Below, piece by piece: positions 1-12,249 of a stretch of DNA of 64,000 bases (the stretch's first letter is position 1; every line of letters starts with the position of its first letter). Source of the stretch: Eutypa lata (taxonomy: Eukaryota; Ascomycota; Sordariomycetes; Xylariales; Diatrypaceae); contig JAKULF010000008.1 in the NCBI GenBank assembly GCA_022661535.1, positions 62,001 to 126,000 on the forward strand, read 5' to 3'. The notes under the pieces were generated by a model that searched no databases, had not been told where the DNA came from, and worked only from the letters and a program-made list of their open reading frames with translations. Position numbers and translations under genes: made by a program.

Positions 1-1256
1 CACGCGCTGTAAACCAGGTTAACGACGCGTTTTAATGATGCGTTTAACAATGCTGTTTATGCAGGAACATGAGTAATACATATCTTTACACCTATTATAC
101 CATGAATTTAATGTACATTTATGTATATAGAAAGTTTACATGTAGTAACGGCGCGCCTTATAGTCTACATACCTCTACGGAATTTAATGTCCTTGTAGAA
201 TATTTGTGACCCATGCTATCAAAGTGCGGATTGCGTGGCTTGAGACCATGATTAGGCGATTCCGTACTAAGATCCTGGACCGTTGTCATAACTCTACATT
301 GTTGAAGTTACAATATATCTAAACATTTGTATCTATCTAGCGAGCAGCAGGCGAGGTTAGGTAACCATATAGGATTTGATGTTTGTGGATGGATTACCGA
401 TATATTTTATTGCATGATTCAAACCGGACAAGTCTATTTAAACTATGCACTCTTGAGACATTTACTAAATAGCATCTAACACAAGCATAGATTTCAAACA
501 TGGGACAGCGAGGAAACAGCATGATATGTGGTTTGTGTCAGGGGGAGCCCAAACCAATTGTAGTTTATCTATTGTCATTACAACCCTTCTTTATATATAT
601 ATAGGACATAGACCATGTATTGGTCCCCATTAGCAGTTCCTGTTCGTCAATAAACATGCGTGGGAAGACTTCATGAATTAAGAGGAGCCTTCTTGATAAA
701 CTTCCCGAACCTAGGCCAGTAGTTTACTAGAGAGCAGATGACATGGCACGGAATAATATATATACGATATAATACACACTTCAGAACAATATGAATGGGT
801 ATTGCTGAGGTAGGTTAGGCAGCACTGAAGCTAGTTAAGGTTCGCGATGAACCCCCTATACAACGCGTTCTTGACTAATACATATGGCGCGCCCTTGATT
901 AGCTGGTCATGTAGTAATACTGGCCGCACACACACTTACAGCCAGTAATCGCTCGTTAGAGCTATTACCCACACCCAAGGGACGAACGTGTACCTCAGAA
1001 ACCAATTTCAGCCGTCCATGACAACGCCTTCCACCCCACTTTCACTTCTTAAGGGTTTCCACCCACCATATTTCTTCAGTCTTTCACTTTCCTACATCAA
1101 CCTTCTTGACCTAACATTTCCCAGTTACGACACCTTTTCACTTCTCTCTTCTCTCGTCGCCACCATCTAATACCATCATCTTGACATCAATTCTAGTGAT
1201 CCCCATCATCAATTCTGTCCACCTCGATCACTACATCAATCACGACCAACGCGAAG
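1..1256. other. Intergenic, no gene seen
   Basis: No convincing coding sequence. The stretch is moderately A+T-rich with a short TA microsatellite near 591-604. The last 250 bases, C/T-rich and ending just before the ATG at 1257, probably form the promoter and 5' leader of the HMG-box gene. Confidence 0.5.
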
Positions 1257-2856
1257 ATGAACGCCACTTACAACAATCCAGAGATCAATCAGGTCAACGA
1301 GGCTTGGAACATCCTCAGAATTCAGGTTAGCGAATTCAATCGCATCGTATCAATTCCAATTACTTGGTTCGACGGCTGGAGCACTATTGCCAGAAGTGCT
1401 GTTAAGCATCTAACGAGGTAAGAATATCTACCTATCCATTCGCCTTTGCCTTATTACTCTTTCACCTTGTCTATCACCTAAGAAAAAGCCTTTAATGCCC
1501 CTCCGTTTATCGTATTGCCCGGTTTTGAAAATCTGCTCCCTGTTAGTATTTTTGATTCAGCTATCCGTTGAAGGTTACATATATAAATATGCATCCACCT
1601 CTCAATTGTACTCTCTTCAAGTATCACGTTCTATTTTTGATACCTTTTTCTTTTTTTCACGTGTCAAAATCTTGTGGGCGAGGCCCCATGTTTACAATTT
1701 CCCCGTACTATCTGTCGTGTAAAGCTTTGCATCTACTTATACTCAAAATTTAGAGGAGTCCTTGAAAAGGATGACGTGGTTTATGCTACTGATTCTGACA
1801 TGGGAGACCGAGTCTACTTGGGCTCCTACACAGACCTGGAGAGCATTGGCTTCATGATACTTGCAGGCGACGGCAACGAACCGTTGTCAATGATTTACCT
1901 AAACGCACAGGGAATCAACAATGGCACCGCCCCTGTTCCTCTTCCCACAGTAAATAACCTACCACGTACTGTTGTCGACGTAGATGGCTATAATGTAAAA
2001 CACGCCAACCTCGCTGCCGCCACTGCCGCTAGGGGCTAGTCACCCCTTAGTGGCGGTGCGTCCGGTAGTACCGCGGCCACCAGGAATAACGAAGTCAAAG
2101 GACAGGACATTAGATTACCTACAGTATCTGGCAGTGCCCCTGCTACTACTACAAAACCTATCAAGAAGAGTAGATCGAGGCAACCAGAGTCTGGCATTAA
2201 ACGCTCTAGGAACCCCTTCCTAATATACAGAGGGGACATTGAGCCGATCTTAAAAGAAACGGATCCAACATTATCCTTCGTCGAGATGTGTAAGTTCACA
2301 GCTCCCCATACAGGATCAACTTTCTCCATACCCTAGAATATGGAGGCAAATGAATGCTAACATTCACATTTCAGCAAAGATTCTAGGCCAGAGATGGAGT
2401 GAGCTGCCACATATAATCAAGCGGGATTACGAAGCGAGAGCTGCCGAGGAGAAACGGCAATTATATATTGCTCATCCTGCTTACAAGTTAAAACCTCGAC
2501 ATACCTCGCAGATTAAAAAGCGGCCAGGTGTCCGAAAAAAGACAGCAGTGAAGGAGGATGTCGGGCCCATCGCAGCTAGTGGCAGAGAAATGGTGGCAAC
2601 GGCCAATGGCAAGGGAACTGTCAAGCCCGAGGGCTTCGCCAATGCTGCGAATGGAAGGACAGATAATTCCGATGGTCATGATGACCATGGCGAACGGCAC
2701 CCCGATCAATTCAATTTCAACCTTGAAAACGGCGATCTTGGCTTTGGCGTCGGCCTTAATCCCACGGGAATGCCAAGCTTCGAGGAGCTCTTTCAGCAGA
2801 ACCGTCAACAACAGGATGGGAAGGATAAACAGTACAACTTTTCCCGGATGTCCTAA
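1257..2856 (+). CDS. HMG-box transcription factor, MAT1-2-1-like (possibly disrupted)
   Basis: Model: exons 1257-1417, 1754-2289, 2375-2856, about 392 residues. The HMG box (about residues 215-290) reads from KRSRNPFLIYR through SKILGQRW to HPAYKLKPR and keeps the aromatic, Pro and Trp positions of mating-type HMG boxes. The intron at 2290-2374 falls after the first base of a Ser codon inside the box, which is the classic MAT1-2-1 intron position. The amino-terminal half (RVYLGSYTDLESIGFMIL) also resembles MAT1-2-1. Exon 1 joins exon 2 in phase (AG/A) over a 336-nt intron. Oddity: an in-frame TAG at 2037-2039 between the two conserved parts. Either this is a nonsense change (a Q codon CAG to TAG would be RIP-like) or a weak 45-nt intron (1995-2039) removes it. 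A further C-terminal exon ending near 2988 is possible. In the fungus it would act in the nucleus as a regulator of mating genes. The usual MAT neighbours (APN2, SLA2) are not seen, so it could be a MAT-like paralogue. Confidence 0.7.
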
Positions 2857-4886
2857 GCACGGAATTACGTAGTCAAGTCTGGTTGATGATCTTCCAGATC
2901 ATCTTGGGTTGGTATGGGGGCGATGAGGCGAAGGCTGCGATGGAGGGGGAGGAGGTCTCCGAGTATGTCGAGATGATGGACGTCTCGTGAGAGGGGGACG
3001 TTCCATAATCTCACTCAGAGGACGAAGTGGGAGATATGTAGGATGGGAATTGAATTGGGAAGTGTTTCTTTATTATTACTGAGTAAATTATTGGTACTCA
3101 GAGCTACTCTAGTCTCGGATTTTTCTATTTAAAGGAGATGGGATGAGAGATTCGACAAATAGATCCAGTTTTCATCCCTTTTCAACATCCACTCATCTGT
3201 TAATACTACTGTTGTGGCAAATAGTGTGCAGCGTTTAATTATTATTTCTCCTGAAGCTTAGGGCAAAAGTAATGAGAATTGCCCCCTCGGACTATAGGGA
3301 ACGATCACGCCCTTATATACGTGGGAGATCTCAGCAACATATAAACACAATAATCAACTAGGCTCGTATCACAAACCTTTGCATTTTTTTAAACCCGGGA
3401 ATCTGCTATTCTGCACTGCCATGGAAATGTGAACATAGCCGCACGTGATAGTGAAGTGTGCTATTTCGGATCAAAGACTGTATAGTTGATCCTACTCGAA
3501 AATAAGGAATCAGGTAGCCACGGACTAGTAGAATAGGGAGTATATGGTACCCGTCTGTTTGTGTAGTATATTCATGGATAAGCAACAAGTATTTGGCAAA
3601 CGTGTGGTCCAAAACACACCAACTAATACCGGCTATATTAGCTACCAAGTTAGACCATCACAATACTGCGAATGACGTGATTGTCTTTGATTTGGGGCAA
3701 GAAATGAGCGAAATTTCAACTGATTAGATCGGTGTCTCTGTCGAAGTGGTTAAGACACCACCATCGGTCCTGGAGAATATAAATGACGGGCCATACAAAG
3801 TGGCGTAAGTTATGTGTGTGCTACTACATATTAGAACGATAATATAGCTTGTCAAAAATGAACTGAAGAGGAACCGTGGGGGTCCAGCGCTGTTCGTAAT
3901 TGTTTGATATATTTTCCGGACTTGCGTAACATCTAGATCTTTTCAAGTGTGGTTGAGGCGGATATAGGCGTAGTTAAGGATGGCAATAAATGTCCGATTG
4001 TACTCCCAAATTATGTCATGACTCATAGAGAATTGGGGGCGTACTCATGGCTTCGCTCGGCGTCAGGTCCAGAAACATTTCAGCTGGCCTGTCAGATGGG
4101 ATGGTACGAGAGCTGAGTGATTTTGAGGCTGCAGTTACTCCATAGGGCTGACAGGGAGACATGTTCGCGAGTTCTTACCTTTCCGTGATGGGATTTTGTT
4201 ACACGATTTTGGTCTCGGAACTTGCATCAGGAAGCCATAATAGCTGCCGGATGTGTGCCCCTGAGATAACCTCCAGACAACCACTGCAGACTTCTGTGGG
4301 ATATTCATTTATGCACTGACGTTTTGGTATGCAAGTCAAGAAGCGGCTCTGTGTGCTGTCGGCCTTATGTGACCATGGGACGAGACCGAACTTCCTGGTT
4401 ACCGTAACACTCAGACGCCACACAAGCCTTGTCATCATCTATTCTATTAGTGAGCGTATTCGCTTAGACTACCCTCATCCAGGTTTCTAACCTAGGTGCG
4501 AAACACACTAGCAATACTCTATTTGATGCAGTGGTACAATTGCTTGTCATGCATTCACATTATACTATCCGTGGGATATAATATATCAAGGCACACTAAG
4601 AGATTGGAATTCTATCGAAACTGGCTTATATGAACACTGATTTAGACAGACACTTTCGCTCGACATTATTGATTCTAAAAAAGATTGTTATAAAATTTAA
4701 GAAGCTTGATGATCTCTGAATGAACAAGGGATTTATACTTGTCTAACTTTTCTCGCAATACGCTGTTTTAATTTGGTAAAACAACTTATTGCATTGGCAT
4801 TCGGTAACAATAGAAAAAAGAATATGATTCTATCTTGTGATTAATAATGAAACAGCTATGCATAAATCTAGTTCCTTACCAGCTCC
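2857..4886. other. Intergenic, no gene seen
   Basis: About 2 kb without a supported gene. Bases 2911-2990 can be read as an acidic open stretch ending in TGA that might be a last exon of the HMG-box gene (a possible acceptor lies at 2910), but no donor in the right phase was found. The rest has only short unsupported frames; the A+T-rich part beside 4880 is the 3' flank of the DUF885 gene. Confidence 0.4.
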
Positions 4887-6683
4887 CTATTTGTCGTAGA
4901 ACTTCCACTCAGATTCGAAATCTTTGCTTAAATCTTTATTGAGCAGAAGCGCCCTTAACATCTCAATGGGCATCTCATTAGCCACCAACACCGCATCATG
5001 AAACTCCTTCTCGCCCATAAGCCCAAGGGCCTCCTGGCGGAGCTTCATCAGCTGCAGCGCCCCGAGCATATAGCCAGCCTGGTAAAGCGGCGAATAGTCT
5101 CCGTTGAGGCTCCTCCTGACCTCACCCTCGGCCGTCGCGCGCTCGTGGCCGACCATGCGGACCAGCAAGTCAATGCACTCCTGGGCGCTCATCTGCCCGA
5201 GGTGGAACTTCAGGGAGAATACGATGCGCGCGCAGCGATGCATGCGCCAGAAGAGCGACCCGATCCGGTCTTCGGGGCTGGCGAAGAAGTCGCCGCGGTT
5301 CCACAGCACCATCTCCCAGTACAGAGCCCACCCCTCGATGAAGAAAGGGGTCGTGAAGAGGCGACGGTAGGGGTGGCTGCGCTCGCCGACGTACAGTTGG
5401 AGGTGGTGTCCCGGGATCATCTCGTGGAATGCTGTCGCCTTGCTGAAATGCCGGTTGTTGCCTCGCATGGACATGAGCTTGTCCTCGTGGTGCATCTCTG
5501 CTGTCGGGTAAGAAACCTGCATGTAGGTCCCGCCAAGGAAAAAGGGGTTGGTCTTTTGGCGTGCCGGGCTGATCATGTACATCCGGATTCCCTCCTCGGC
5601 TAACGAGGGGACAGTAACCAGGTCGTATTTCTTCACATATGCGGTTCCTTGGTCGACCAGAGATTTGATGAACGTGGGTTGGGAGCCGGGAGGTTCGTAT
5701 AGGTTCTTGACATGCTCCAAAGCGTCTCGCCAAAAGGAGCCAAAGCCAAGTTCTTTAGAGGCCTTCACCATTTCTACCTCGCACCACGCATACTCTGTTT
5801 CACCAATCTTGATGAGCTCTTCCGGAGTGTAGGGTATCATCTCAGCTTCTAGATCGGTGAGCAACCCGTCTCGACCAATGGGCTCTCCAACGATCGCGTC
5901 TTCGTCACCCGGCTTCACACCGACTATCTTCTCGCCGATGAAATCGGCGATGCTACCAAGAGCCGTGTCAAGACGTGAGTAGGGCTCTGCTACCCACCAG
6001 GTGAACATCGGGTCGAAACTCTTGTAGAATTCAAAGAATTCATTGAGGTGAGAGCGAAGGCCACCGACGGTACGCGCGGCCCGGTAACCTGTGGTTTTTG
6101 CGTATTGGGCCGCATTCTTGTCAATGAAGTCCCGGGTCTGGGAGATAACCTTGACCGTGTCGTTGAAGCTGCTCGCGAGGATCTTCGGATCGATCTCTTC
6201 AACGCGCTGCCGCTTCTCGAGCCAATCCCTGATAGACGTAGCAAAAGGCTCCACAAAAGCTTCAAACTCCTTGTCTCGACTTCGGTCAAGCGCTAGTGTC
6301 TGCCTTGCTCTTTTGAGGTAGTTCTTCAATAGTAGATAATCTACCTTGTCGTCTTGGGAGTACGAGTCGAAGGGTTGTTGATCTAGACCAGCAAGCTCCT
6401 CATCGTAGAATGCCTCCAGCCGGTCGTATCGTGACGGTGAGCCTTCGATATTGTAGAATTCTTCAAGTACTTGTAAATCCGCTGTCACACGAACGATCCT
6501 ATCCTGCATTGACTCGGTGGCGCTGGTGGGTTTGAGGGCTGCGGCGGAAACGGCCGTCCAACCATTCTCCAGCACCTCCATCTTCCAATCGGCGCGGCCT
6601 GGACCGTCTACAATCTCATGTGCACTTCCTGGGGGCGGGTGTCTGTGTGCAGCCACAGGTGAGGCTGGATCACGAGAAGCCAT
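4887..6683 (-). CDS. DUF885-family putative zinc metallopeptidase
   Basis: Single-exon gene of 598 residues. The segment around residue 419, FHEMIPGHHLQLY, is the HExxPGHH signature of DUF885 proteins, a gluzincin-like motif in which the two histidines and a downstream Glu (EGWALYWE, about 30 residues later) would bind zinc. The start MASRDPAS is the first Met of the frame; no signal peptide or membrane helix is visible, so it is probably cytosolic. The amino-terminal half is helix-rich and conserved (RYDRLEAFYDEELAGL, DKVDYLLLKNYL). The family is common in bacteria and fungi; substrates are not firmly known, so peptidase activity is inferred from the motif. The gene has higher G+C than its flanks and shows no lesion. 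Confidence 0.85.
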   Translation of the reverse strand: MASRDPASPVAAHRHPPPGSAHEIVDGPGRADWKMEVLENGWTAVSAAALKPTSATESMQDRIVRVTADLQVLEEFYNIEGSPSRYDRLEAFYDEELAGLDQQPFDSYSQDDKVDYLLLKNYLKRARQTLALDRSRDKEFEAFVEPFATSIRDWLEKRQRVEEIDPKILASSFNDTVKVISQTRDFIDKNAAQYAKTTGYRAARTVGGLRSHLNEFFEFYKSFDPMFTWWVAEPYSRLDTALGSIADFIGEKIVGVKPGDEDAIVGEPIGRDGLLTDLEAEMIPYTPEELIKIGETEYAWCEVEMVKASKELGFGSFWRDALEHVKNLYEPPGSQPTFIKSLVDQGTAYVKKYDLVTVPSLAEEGIRMYMISPARQKTNPFFLGGTYMQVSYPTAEMHHEDKLMSMRGNNRHFSKATAFHEMIPGHHLQLYVGERSHPYRRLFTTPFFIEGWALYWEMVLWNRGDFFASPEDRIGSLFWRMHRCARIVFSLKFHLGQMSAQECIDLLVRMVGHERATAEGEVRRSLNGDYSPLYQAGYMLGALQLMKLRQEALGLMGEKEFHDAVLVANEMPIEMLRALLLNKDLSKDFESEWKFYDK

Positions 6684-8817
6684 CGCTTATTCTTGGTCGG
6701 TTGTTCAATTGAAACGAGTTGAGTGATCCAAAGTGTCACGATAACGTATATTAACTACCTACTTAGGTAGGTATATAGACAGGCACGATAATTATGATAA
6801 GGTCCAATTATATGGAGGCCAATAGTGGGGTAATTGGGGTCTTGTGGCATATCGGTATATTGTTCCGACGATAATTTGGTGATAACGCTATAGACTAGAT
6901 GTAGACATGGTTCCAAGAAAGGCAGCTGTTAACGAGCTCAAGTGGAAAAGCCTGAGAGAGAAAAAGCCGGAACTATGTTGTACCGCTAACTACTTTGATA
7001 CATACCTAAGTGATATAGTATTATAGCATCAGGACATAACGTGGATTTGTTAGGACTAGACACAAAAACTATATCAAATCTCATGACACCCTTTGATTGG
7101 TTACCATATCCCATACTGGATTTTATAAGTCAAGTAAGCATCTTCAAATTATAGACCACTTGTGAATTTGACATCTACTTGGTTGTCGATTATCTGTAAT
7201 ATGCTCTTCGCTTAGAAGCAAGTCACTTTTATAATCGCGGGATTCTACCAGGTCCAGGCCTTGAACTATTTATCAGCTACATGCGATAGCCTCAACATCT
7301 CAGCTGCTTCCTGCAGGAGCATCGACCAACACTGCGCCGAACTATCCGAACCTAGGAGTTTTCCCATTAATTATATATCTAAATTCGGCGACCCAACTTA
7401 CTATAGCATGTTTACTTCACACGATGGAAGATGCCACAGGCGTCCAATAACTCAACCACAAGAATTCGGCGTCCTTTTGACATCCTTTTGGGTGACACCA
7501 TTAAAATGCAAGATGCCACACGGTCGAAGTCAGCTCCCAGCATCCTCTCCAATCCTTCTGCCCTGAAAATGCGAGATCCAACGCATGTGCAGATTTGGAG
7601 GCGGGACGGGTATCGACGATCCTCCGGACATCCGATAATAATAGCTTTTGTGGTAGCTTCGATGGCTGCACAATGTGGTTGATCTCGACCAATCAGCATT
7701 CGCCTATAGTAAAGAGAACGATCAGTTGGTTGCTCTAGATGCGGGTTGGCTTCCCCCCCCCCAGGACGCAGTCAGGCCGAGTATTGATAATTGCTTTGTC
7801 CTGCCCCGCCCAAGGCATATTGCAGCTTACTATTGGATCTTGCAGATAAACACGAGTAGGATCCGATAGGGGGATCGGACGAGGACCAGCTGATACCCTT
7901 CGTTACGCCGCCCCCTACTTGGAATTACTTTCTCTGCAGTAACAACGAGCAGCCATGACCTGCGCGTGATCTAGATATGAACTTTGACAAGTTTTTACCG
8001 AGACACATTTATAATTAGGGGGGTGCATAAGGAGCAGAGGCGTCGGCGTTGTGTTACAAACGTGAATAATAGCGACTCTATGCGAGTTGGCCGTTCTCGT
8101 GGCGCATCCATAAATTGCCTATACGTACTTCAGGTGGGAGAGAACGGCGATCAGCTCTCGCTTGCTGTGCGAATCGCCCACCAACTTACATACAGGGGCA
8201 GTTGATAAACTTCTATCGCAGGCGCCGTGTAACAATAAATCGGGTAAAACCCTGCCACGTCTGTTAGTCTAGCCGACTTCCCGTCCCGGTGCCTTGCAGC
8301 TACGGCTGTCAGCGAATCAGCTCGTGCCTATTAGGATTTGCCTGCAAGCCACCCAAGTCACCCTACTCACCACATTGCGGCTTCGTGACCTGGGGCTTTG
8401 CAGGTAGTCTGCTTCTTGCGAAGAGAGCTAGTTTCGATTCCTAGAATCGTCAGGTGGTGTTAGCTGCGGTGCAAGAGGAACCGTATGAGCGCCAAAAAAT
8501 CAATTTTATCTGAAGAGTGGCTTTAGTCTAGTTCTATTTGCTCATGACCAAGGGGGCTCGATAGTAAGTCGATAGGTAGAGTATAAATATGTCTTCCCCC
8601 GAGAGCTGCGTCCACGATTTTCAGTTCAGTGGCTCATCACGGTGCATATCATTCTCGTTGTACTTGTCAGCTCTGCATATGCCGTAGAGGTGTTCACGTT
8701 CACTATTCGTCGATCGTTCTTTGGTTCTCCATTTCTTGCCTATCTAAACGTGATACTGGTGCATCCTCGGCTTTAGGCGTTTTTTACCTTGCAACCCACC
8801 ACTCTTTTACCTCCAAT
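6684..8817. other. Intergenic; peroxidase promoter at right end
   Basis: No supported gene in 2.1 kb. Several frames are open for 60-100 codons around 7260-7870 on both strands but lack any recognisable motif or splice structure. A run of C lies near 7755. A TATA-like element sits at 8582-8588, about 230 bases before the peroxidase ATG, so this end probably holds that promoter. Confidence 0.4.
8582..8588 (+). promoter_or_regulatory. TATA-like element upstream of the peroxidase gene
   Basis: The sequence tataaat occurs 230 bases before the chosen start codon, followed by a C/T-rich leader. The position would leave a 5' leader of roughly 200 nt. This is a sequence-match call only. Confidence 0.3.
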
Positions 8818-9962
8818 ATGAAGTCTCCCATTCTGCTCGTTGGCGTTATTGCCACCCAAACGCTTGCATATCCTAGTATGGATCGTGTCATCGCGGAGAT
8901 AGAATCTCGCGAGGATGTCTTCCTACAGGAAAGATCTACTGCACTTATTGGGGACCTCGTGAGCCTATCGGACTCGGCCCTGACAGCAGTCGGAGATACC
9001 ATCAAAGAGATCCTTGAGGGATCCAGCGCCACTGCTGATACTAGTTCCTACAAGGCACCCAGCACCCTAGGGTCTGACGCATGCAAGAAGGACACTTGCT
9101 GCGTGTGGAAGTACGTCGTCGACGATATGGTAAAAAGCTTCCAGGACAGCAACGGCTGTACAGACCTAGCACGTGGTGCTATTCGGCTGGGGTTCCATGA
9201 TGCAGCTACGTGGGACAAGAACTCGGCCTACGGCGGAGCTGACGGCTCTTTGCTGTTATCCGACGAGCTGAGCCGGTCCGATAACCGTGGTCTTGAAGAC
9301 ATCGGAGCCCAGACCCTAACCTGGTACAACAAATACAAGCAATACGGTGCCGGCATGGCCGATTTGATCCAAGTGGGCGCTTTGACAGCAGTAGTCTCGT
9401 GCCCTGGAGGTCCCCGCATCAGGAACTTCGTGGGCCGGAAGGACAACAGCAAGGCTGGGCCCACGGGGAAGCTGCCGCAACCCTACCAGGACGCCAAGTT
9501 CCTCATCGACCTCTTTGCCGCGAAGACCTTCACTGCTAATGACCTCGTCGCTCTGATCGGTGCCCACACATCTTCGAAGCAGAAGTTCGTAGACCCGGCG
9601 CGCGCGAACACCCCCCAGGACTCCACCCCTGCTTTATGGGACAACAAGTACTATTCTGAGACCTTGACGAGCGATAATACGACGATACTTGTGTTCCATA
9701 GCGACCGTGCCCTTGCGACTTACTCGACCACCAAGGCCCAATGGAACACCTTTGCTGCGTCTGGAGGCCAGCAGGCTTGGAAACCTGTAAGTTCTGCTCC
9801 AATATTACTTTTATGGATGGTTTAATAGGCATCAGAGTATACTTGCTAATACATCTGCATCGTAAGGCGTTTGCTTCGGCTTACTTTCGTATGAGCATGC
9901 TGGGAGTGAACAACATGAACTCGTTGAAAGACTGCACCAATGTTTTGCCACTACCACGATAA
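8818..9962 (+). CDS. Secreted class II-type (ligninase-like) heme peroxidase
   Basis: Exons 8818-9786 and 9867-9962, 354 residues. The start was chosen at 8818 because it gives a clean signal peptide (MKSPILLVGVIATQTLAYP); the frame is open further upstream but without signal character. The distal heme site is RLGFHDAATW (His near residue 126) and the proximal His is in LIGAHTSSKQ (near residue 249), followed by the DSTPALWDNKYYSE segment typical of fungal class II peroxidases. GGADGSLLL matches the distal calcium-site region. The intron 9787-9866 has GTAAGT, a GCTAAT branch site and TAAG; the second exon supplies AFASAYFRMSMLGVNN, the conserved family end. Several Cys (e.g. DACKKDTCC) fit disulfides. 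It oxidises phenolic or other donors with hydrogen peroxide outside the cell; true lignin peroxidase activity is not implied. Confidence 0.9.
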
Positions 9963-10416
9963 GGGGTTGATATAGTCATATTAGACTTATAATCAGAAGG
10001 AAATAATACGTCGTGCATTTGCAGGACTTTGGGGCTAAGTACAAACGAGACATGGGGGAATGCATACACATATGTGGTTGACTTTTGTATGATATTTGTA
10101 TCTTTATCTGAGGTCGGCGCCAAGGAGTTGTTCTGTCAGGAGTTGTAAGTATCAAGTAGGGTTGTATATAAACGATATTTACGCCCGCAACTTACGTTGT
10201 TGAAAGTGGGATTTACGAATTTTGGCTGGGAATTCTCGATTTGGCACATTGAATGATAACATTGTTGAGAAATTCCTATTGCTAAAGGATCGGACTGCAC
10301 ATATATATTGCCGGAGGTCAAGGATGTTAAGTTACTCCATGACGTCTTGAAAGGAGATATGCTCTAATTCGACTACAGATGTGGGGATGCTTCATACGAC
10401 TCCAGATACCTCTGTT
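9963..10416. other. Intergenic, no gene seen
   Basis: A+T-leaning spacer between the convergent peroxidase and the next gene. Probably only 3' untranslated and terminator sequence of both. Confidence 0.4.
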
Positions 10417-11361
10417 TCATCCAACGTTTCCACACCTGTTCGGGTCGTCAAAATCCTCGTCTAACGTGTCTGGCTCTGGGGTGATCTGAAGAGCCATCTG
10501 GAAAGACTCACCGAACTCCATCGTAGCAATGTAGTTCGCCCAGTCATGATGGTTGTCCATCCTACTTCCCCAGTCCTGTCCGAGATTGTACGAGAGAGAC
10601 CTGATTCCCTCCTCATCGGCGAAGTCGCCCGATAAGATATGGTAAAAGTCGTAGCTGATCTTGAAGCCTGGGCCTCCATCCCGCCTCTGCAATGATCCGT
10701 CAGATCCCAAGGAGGGAAATGAGATCCTCGCAGTTCCCGTGTTGCTCTCGTCGCCAACACTGAACTCGTGATCCGAGAGATTGCCGGCCTCGTCGCGGAG
10801 CCCTCTGACGACGACCTTGGTGCCTACGATGTCGTCGCCGCCGTCCACCGCACCTCCACCTCGTCGCACGATGGCGCGGGTGGACTCAACCTCCTCGAAT
10901 TCAATGCCCCGAGAGCGGAGGGACCCTTCTATGGCCTCTTGCATCAGAGCGTGGCGCTTGCCCACAACGGGTGGCGCGACGCCGGTGACGGGCATGCTGA
11001 GGTAGATTACGACGCCCACACCGATAAGAGCTACCCCCTCGCCGATGATAAGGGCTTTGCTTTTACACGACGACGTGTCCGCGGAAACGGCATCGCAAAC
11101 CTGGTACGTGAAAGCGCCGCTCAGCGTGCTCGTAGCCGCGACGGCGAGAACTTTGGCCTGGTACTGCGCAGGCACAACCTTGAAAACACCGACTGCCGAG
11201 TCGACGACATGGCACACGTCGTTCAAATCCTGGTTTTCTCGAGTTGTTACGAGCCATTCGGGTATATATTGTGAGTCTTCTGTCATGAGCTGGCCGGGCC
11301 GGGCGGCAACCAATGACTCCGAGAGGAGAATTGCGTGAAGAAGTAGCATTTCTGGCCTCAT
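10417..11361 (-). CDS. Predicted secreted or membrane-anchored protein, unknown function
   Basis: Single-exon frame of 314 residues, not recognised. It starts with a hydrophobic signal-like segment (MRPEMLLLHAILLSESLVAA) and has one strongly hydrophobic stretch near residues 104-126 (ALIIGEGVALIGVGVVIYLS), followed by a dibasic GKRH. The C-terminal part (FKISYDFYHILSGDF ... MDNHHDWANYIATMEFGESF) looks globular and the protein ends CGNVG. Codon use is G+C-rich and regular, which supports a real gene. The layout (signal, hydrophobic hairpin, basic processing sites, C-terminal domain) is reminiscent of fungal precursor proteins cut by Kex2, but that is inference. It shares strand and secretion signal with the gene at 13293-13862 and may belong to the same secreted set. 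Confidence 0.65.
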   Translation of the reverse strand: MRPEMLLLHAILLSESLVAARPGQLMTEDSQYIPEWLVTTRENQDLNDVCHVVDSAVGVFKVVPAQYQAKVLAVAATSTLSGAFTYQVCDAVSADTSSCKSKALIIGEGVALIGVGVVIYLSMPVTGVAPPVVGKRHALMQEAIEGSLRSRGIEFEEVESTRAIVRRGGGAVDGGDDIVGTKVVVRGLRDEAGNLSDHEFSVGDESNTGTARISFPSLGSDGSLQRRDGGPGFKISYDFYHILSGDFADEEGIRSLSYNLGQDWGSRMDNHHDWANYIATMEFGESFQMALQITPEPDTLDEDFDDPNRCGNVG

Positions 11362-12249
11362 GGTGGATAGATATATGAGATGGGAACTAATACGAAGACA
11401 AGGTAAGAAACAGTTTCGAACAGAATCAAAAAGTTGAAAGACAATGTGGGCTGTTGGGTTGTGTTATGGTTCAGGTTGATTTGTCAACTACAAGACCACG
11501 AGCTAAATGACTAGAAGAAGCCTGAATATATATAGGGATCCCTAAGGCATTAAACGTTCACCATGCAATCTTTTCCATACGTGTTGATATTATTCATTCC
11601 GCATATATCTATGCCCTGTTATCTAATAATAGCTTCACATTCTTGCCGTCACTAACGTATAACATTCACGATGCTTATTTTCTTATGACGACATGAATTA
11701 TGTGAGAGACCTCATCTTGCAAGGATTTCTCGATTGTTGGATGAGTTGTGGGTCAATAAGTTGTTGGCGCAGCTGTCGCAGATCGGCAGCAACAATCCTT
11801 GTCCAACCGCAGCCTTATAATCTGTAACCAACTGCATATGTACCGAATCCAGCGTGACGTATGATTACAAGAACACGTAATATAGTCCCCGAGGCTGCTA
11901 TAGACATTCCTATTACCTTATGAAATTTCTATATTAAGTACCAATATATCTCTCCATCTACACGACACAAAGTCACCGCTGTGATAAACTTCAAACATCC
12001 AAAGGCTACCTAATAGTTAACGACCCCCATCACTTTTCTTCACACTTCAAAGTTGCGTTACCTAGCAGCCCGACAATTTACGAATTTCACCATTTGCAAC
12101 CACTGCCGACCTAAACACACACGAAATTATCCCAGTGGACAGGTCAAGACCTAGCTATCCATACCGTAAGGCTTATCTATGTGTCTATGATGTCGCTATT
12201 GATCCACTCCTACTAACCAAGTGATCCCCAGTCTCCTAGTTTCTTCAAA
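11362..12249. other. Divergent promoter region
   Basis: About 0.9 kb between a leftward and a rightward gene. A TATATATA-like run lies at about 11527-11534, upstream of the leftward secreted-protein gene. No coding sequence supported. Confidence 0.4.

Noticed and set aside
3737..3800. tRNA-like start (tgtcgaagtggttaagac) resembling a tRNA-Ser A box
   Set aside because: No matching B box, anticodon stem or acceptor stem within the next 90 bases.
4998..5603. Long + strand open frame inside the DUF885 gene
   Set aside because: Antisense shadow of a conserved G+C-rich gene; its translation has no family character.
7261..7870. Several overlapping open frames on both strands
   Set aside because: No motif, codon bias or splice structure; they look like chance frames.
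8420..8455. T-arm-like sequence (agtttcgattcc) suggesting a tRNA
   Set aside because: No A box or cloverleaf upstream at the right distance.
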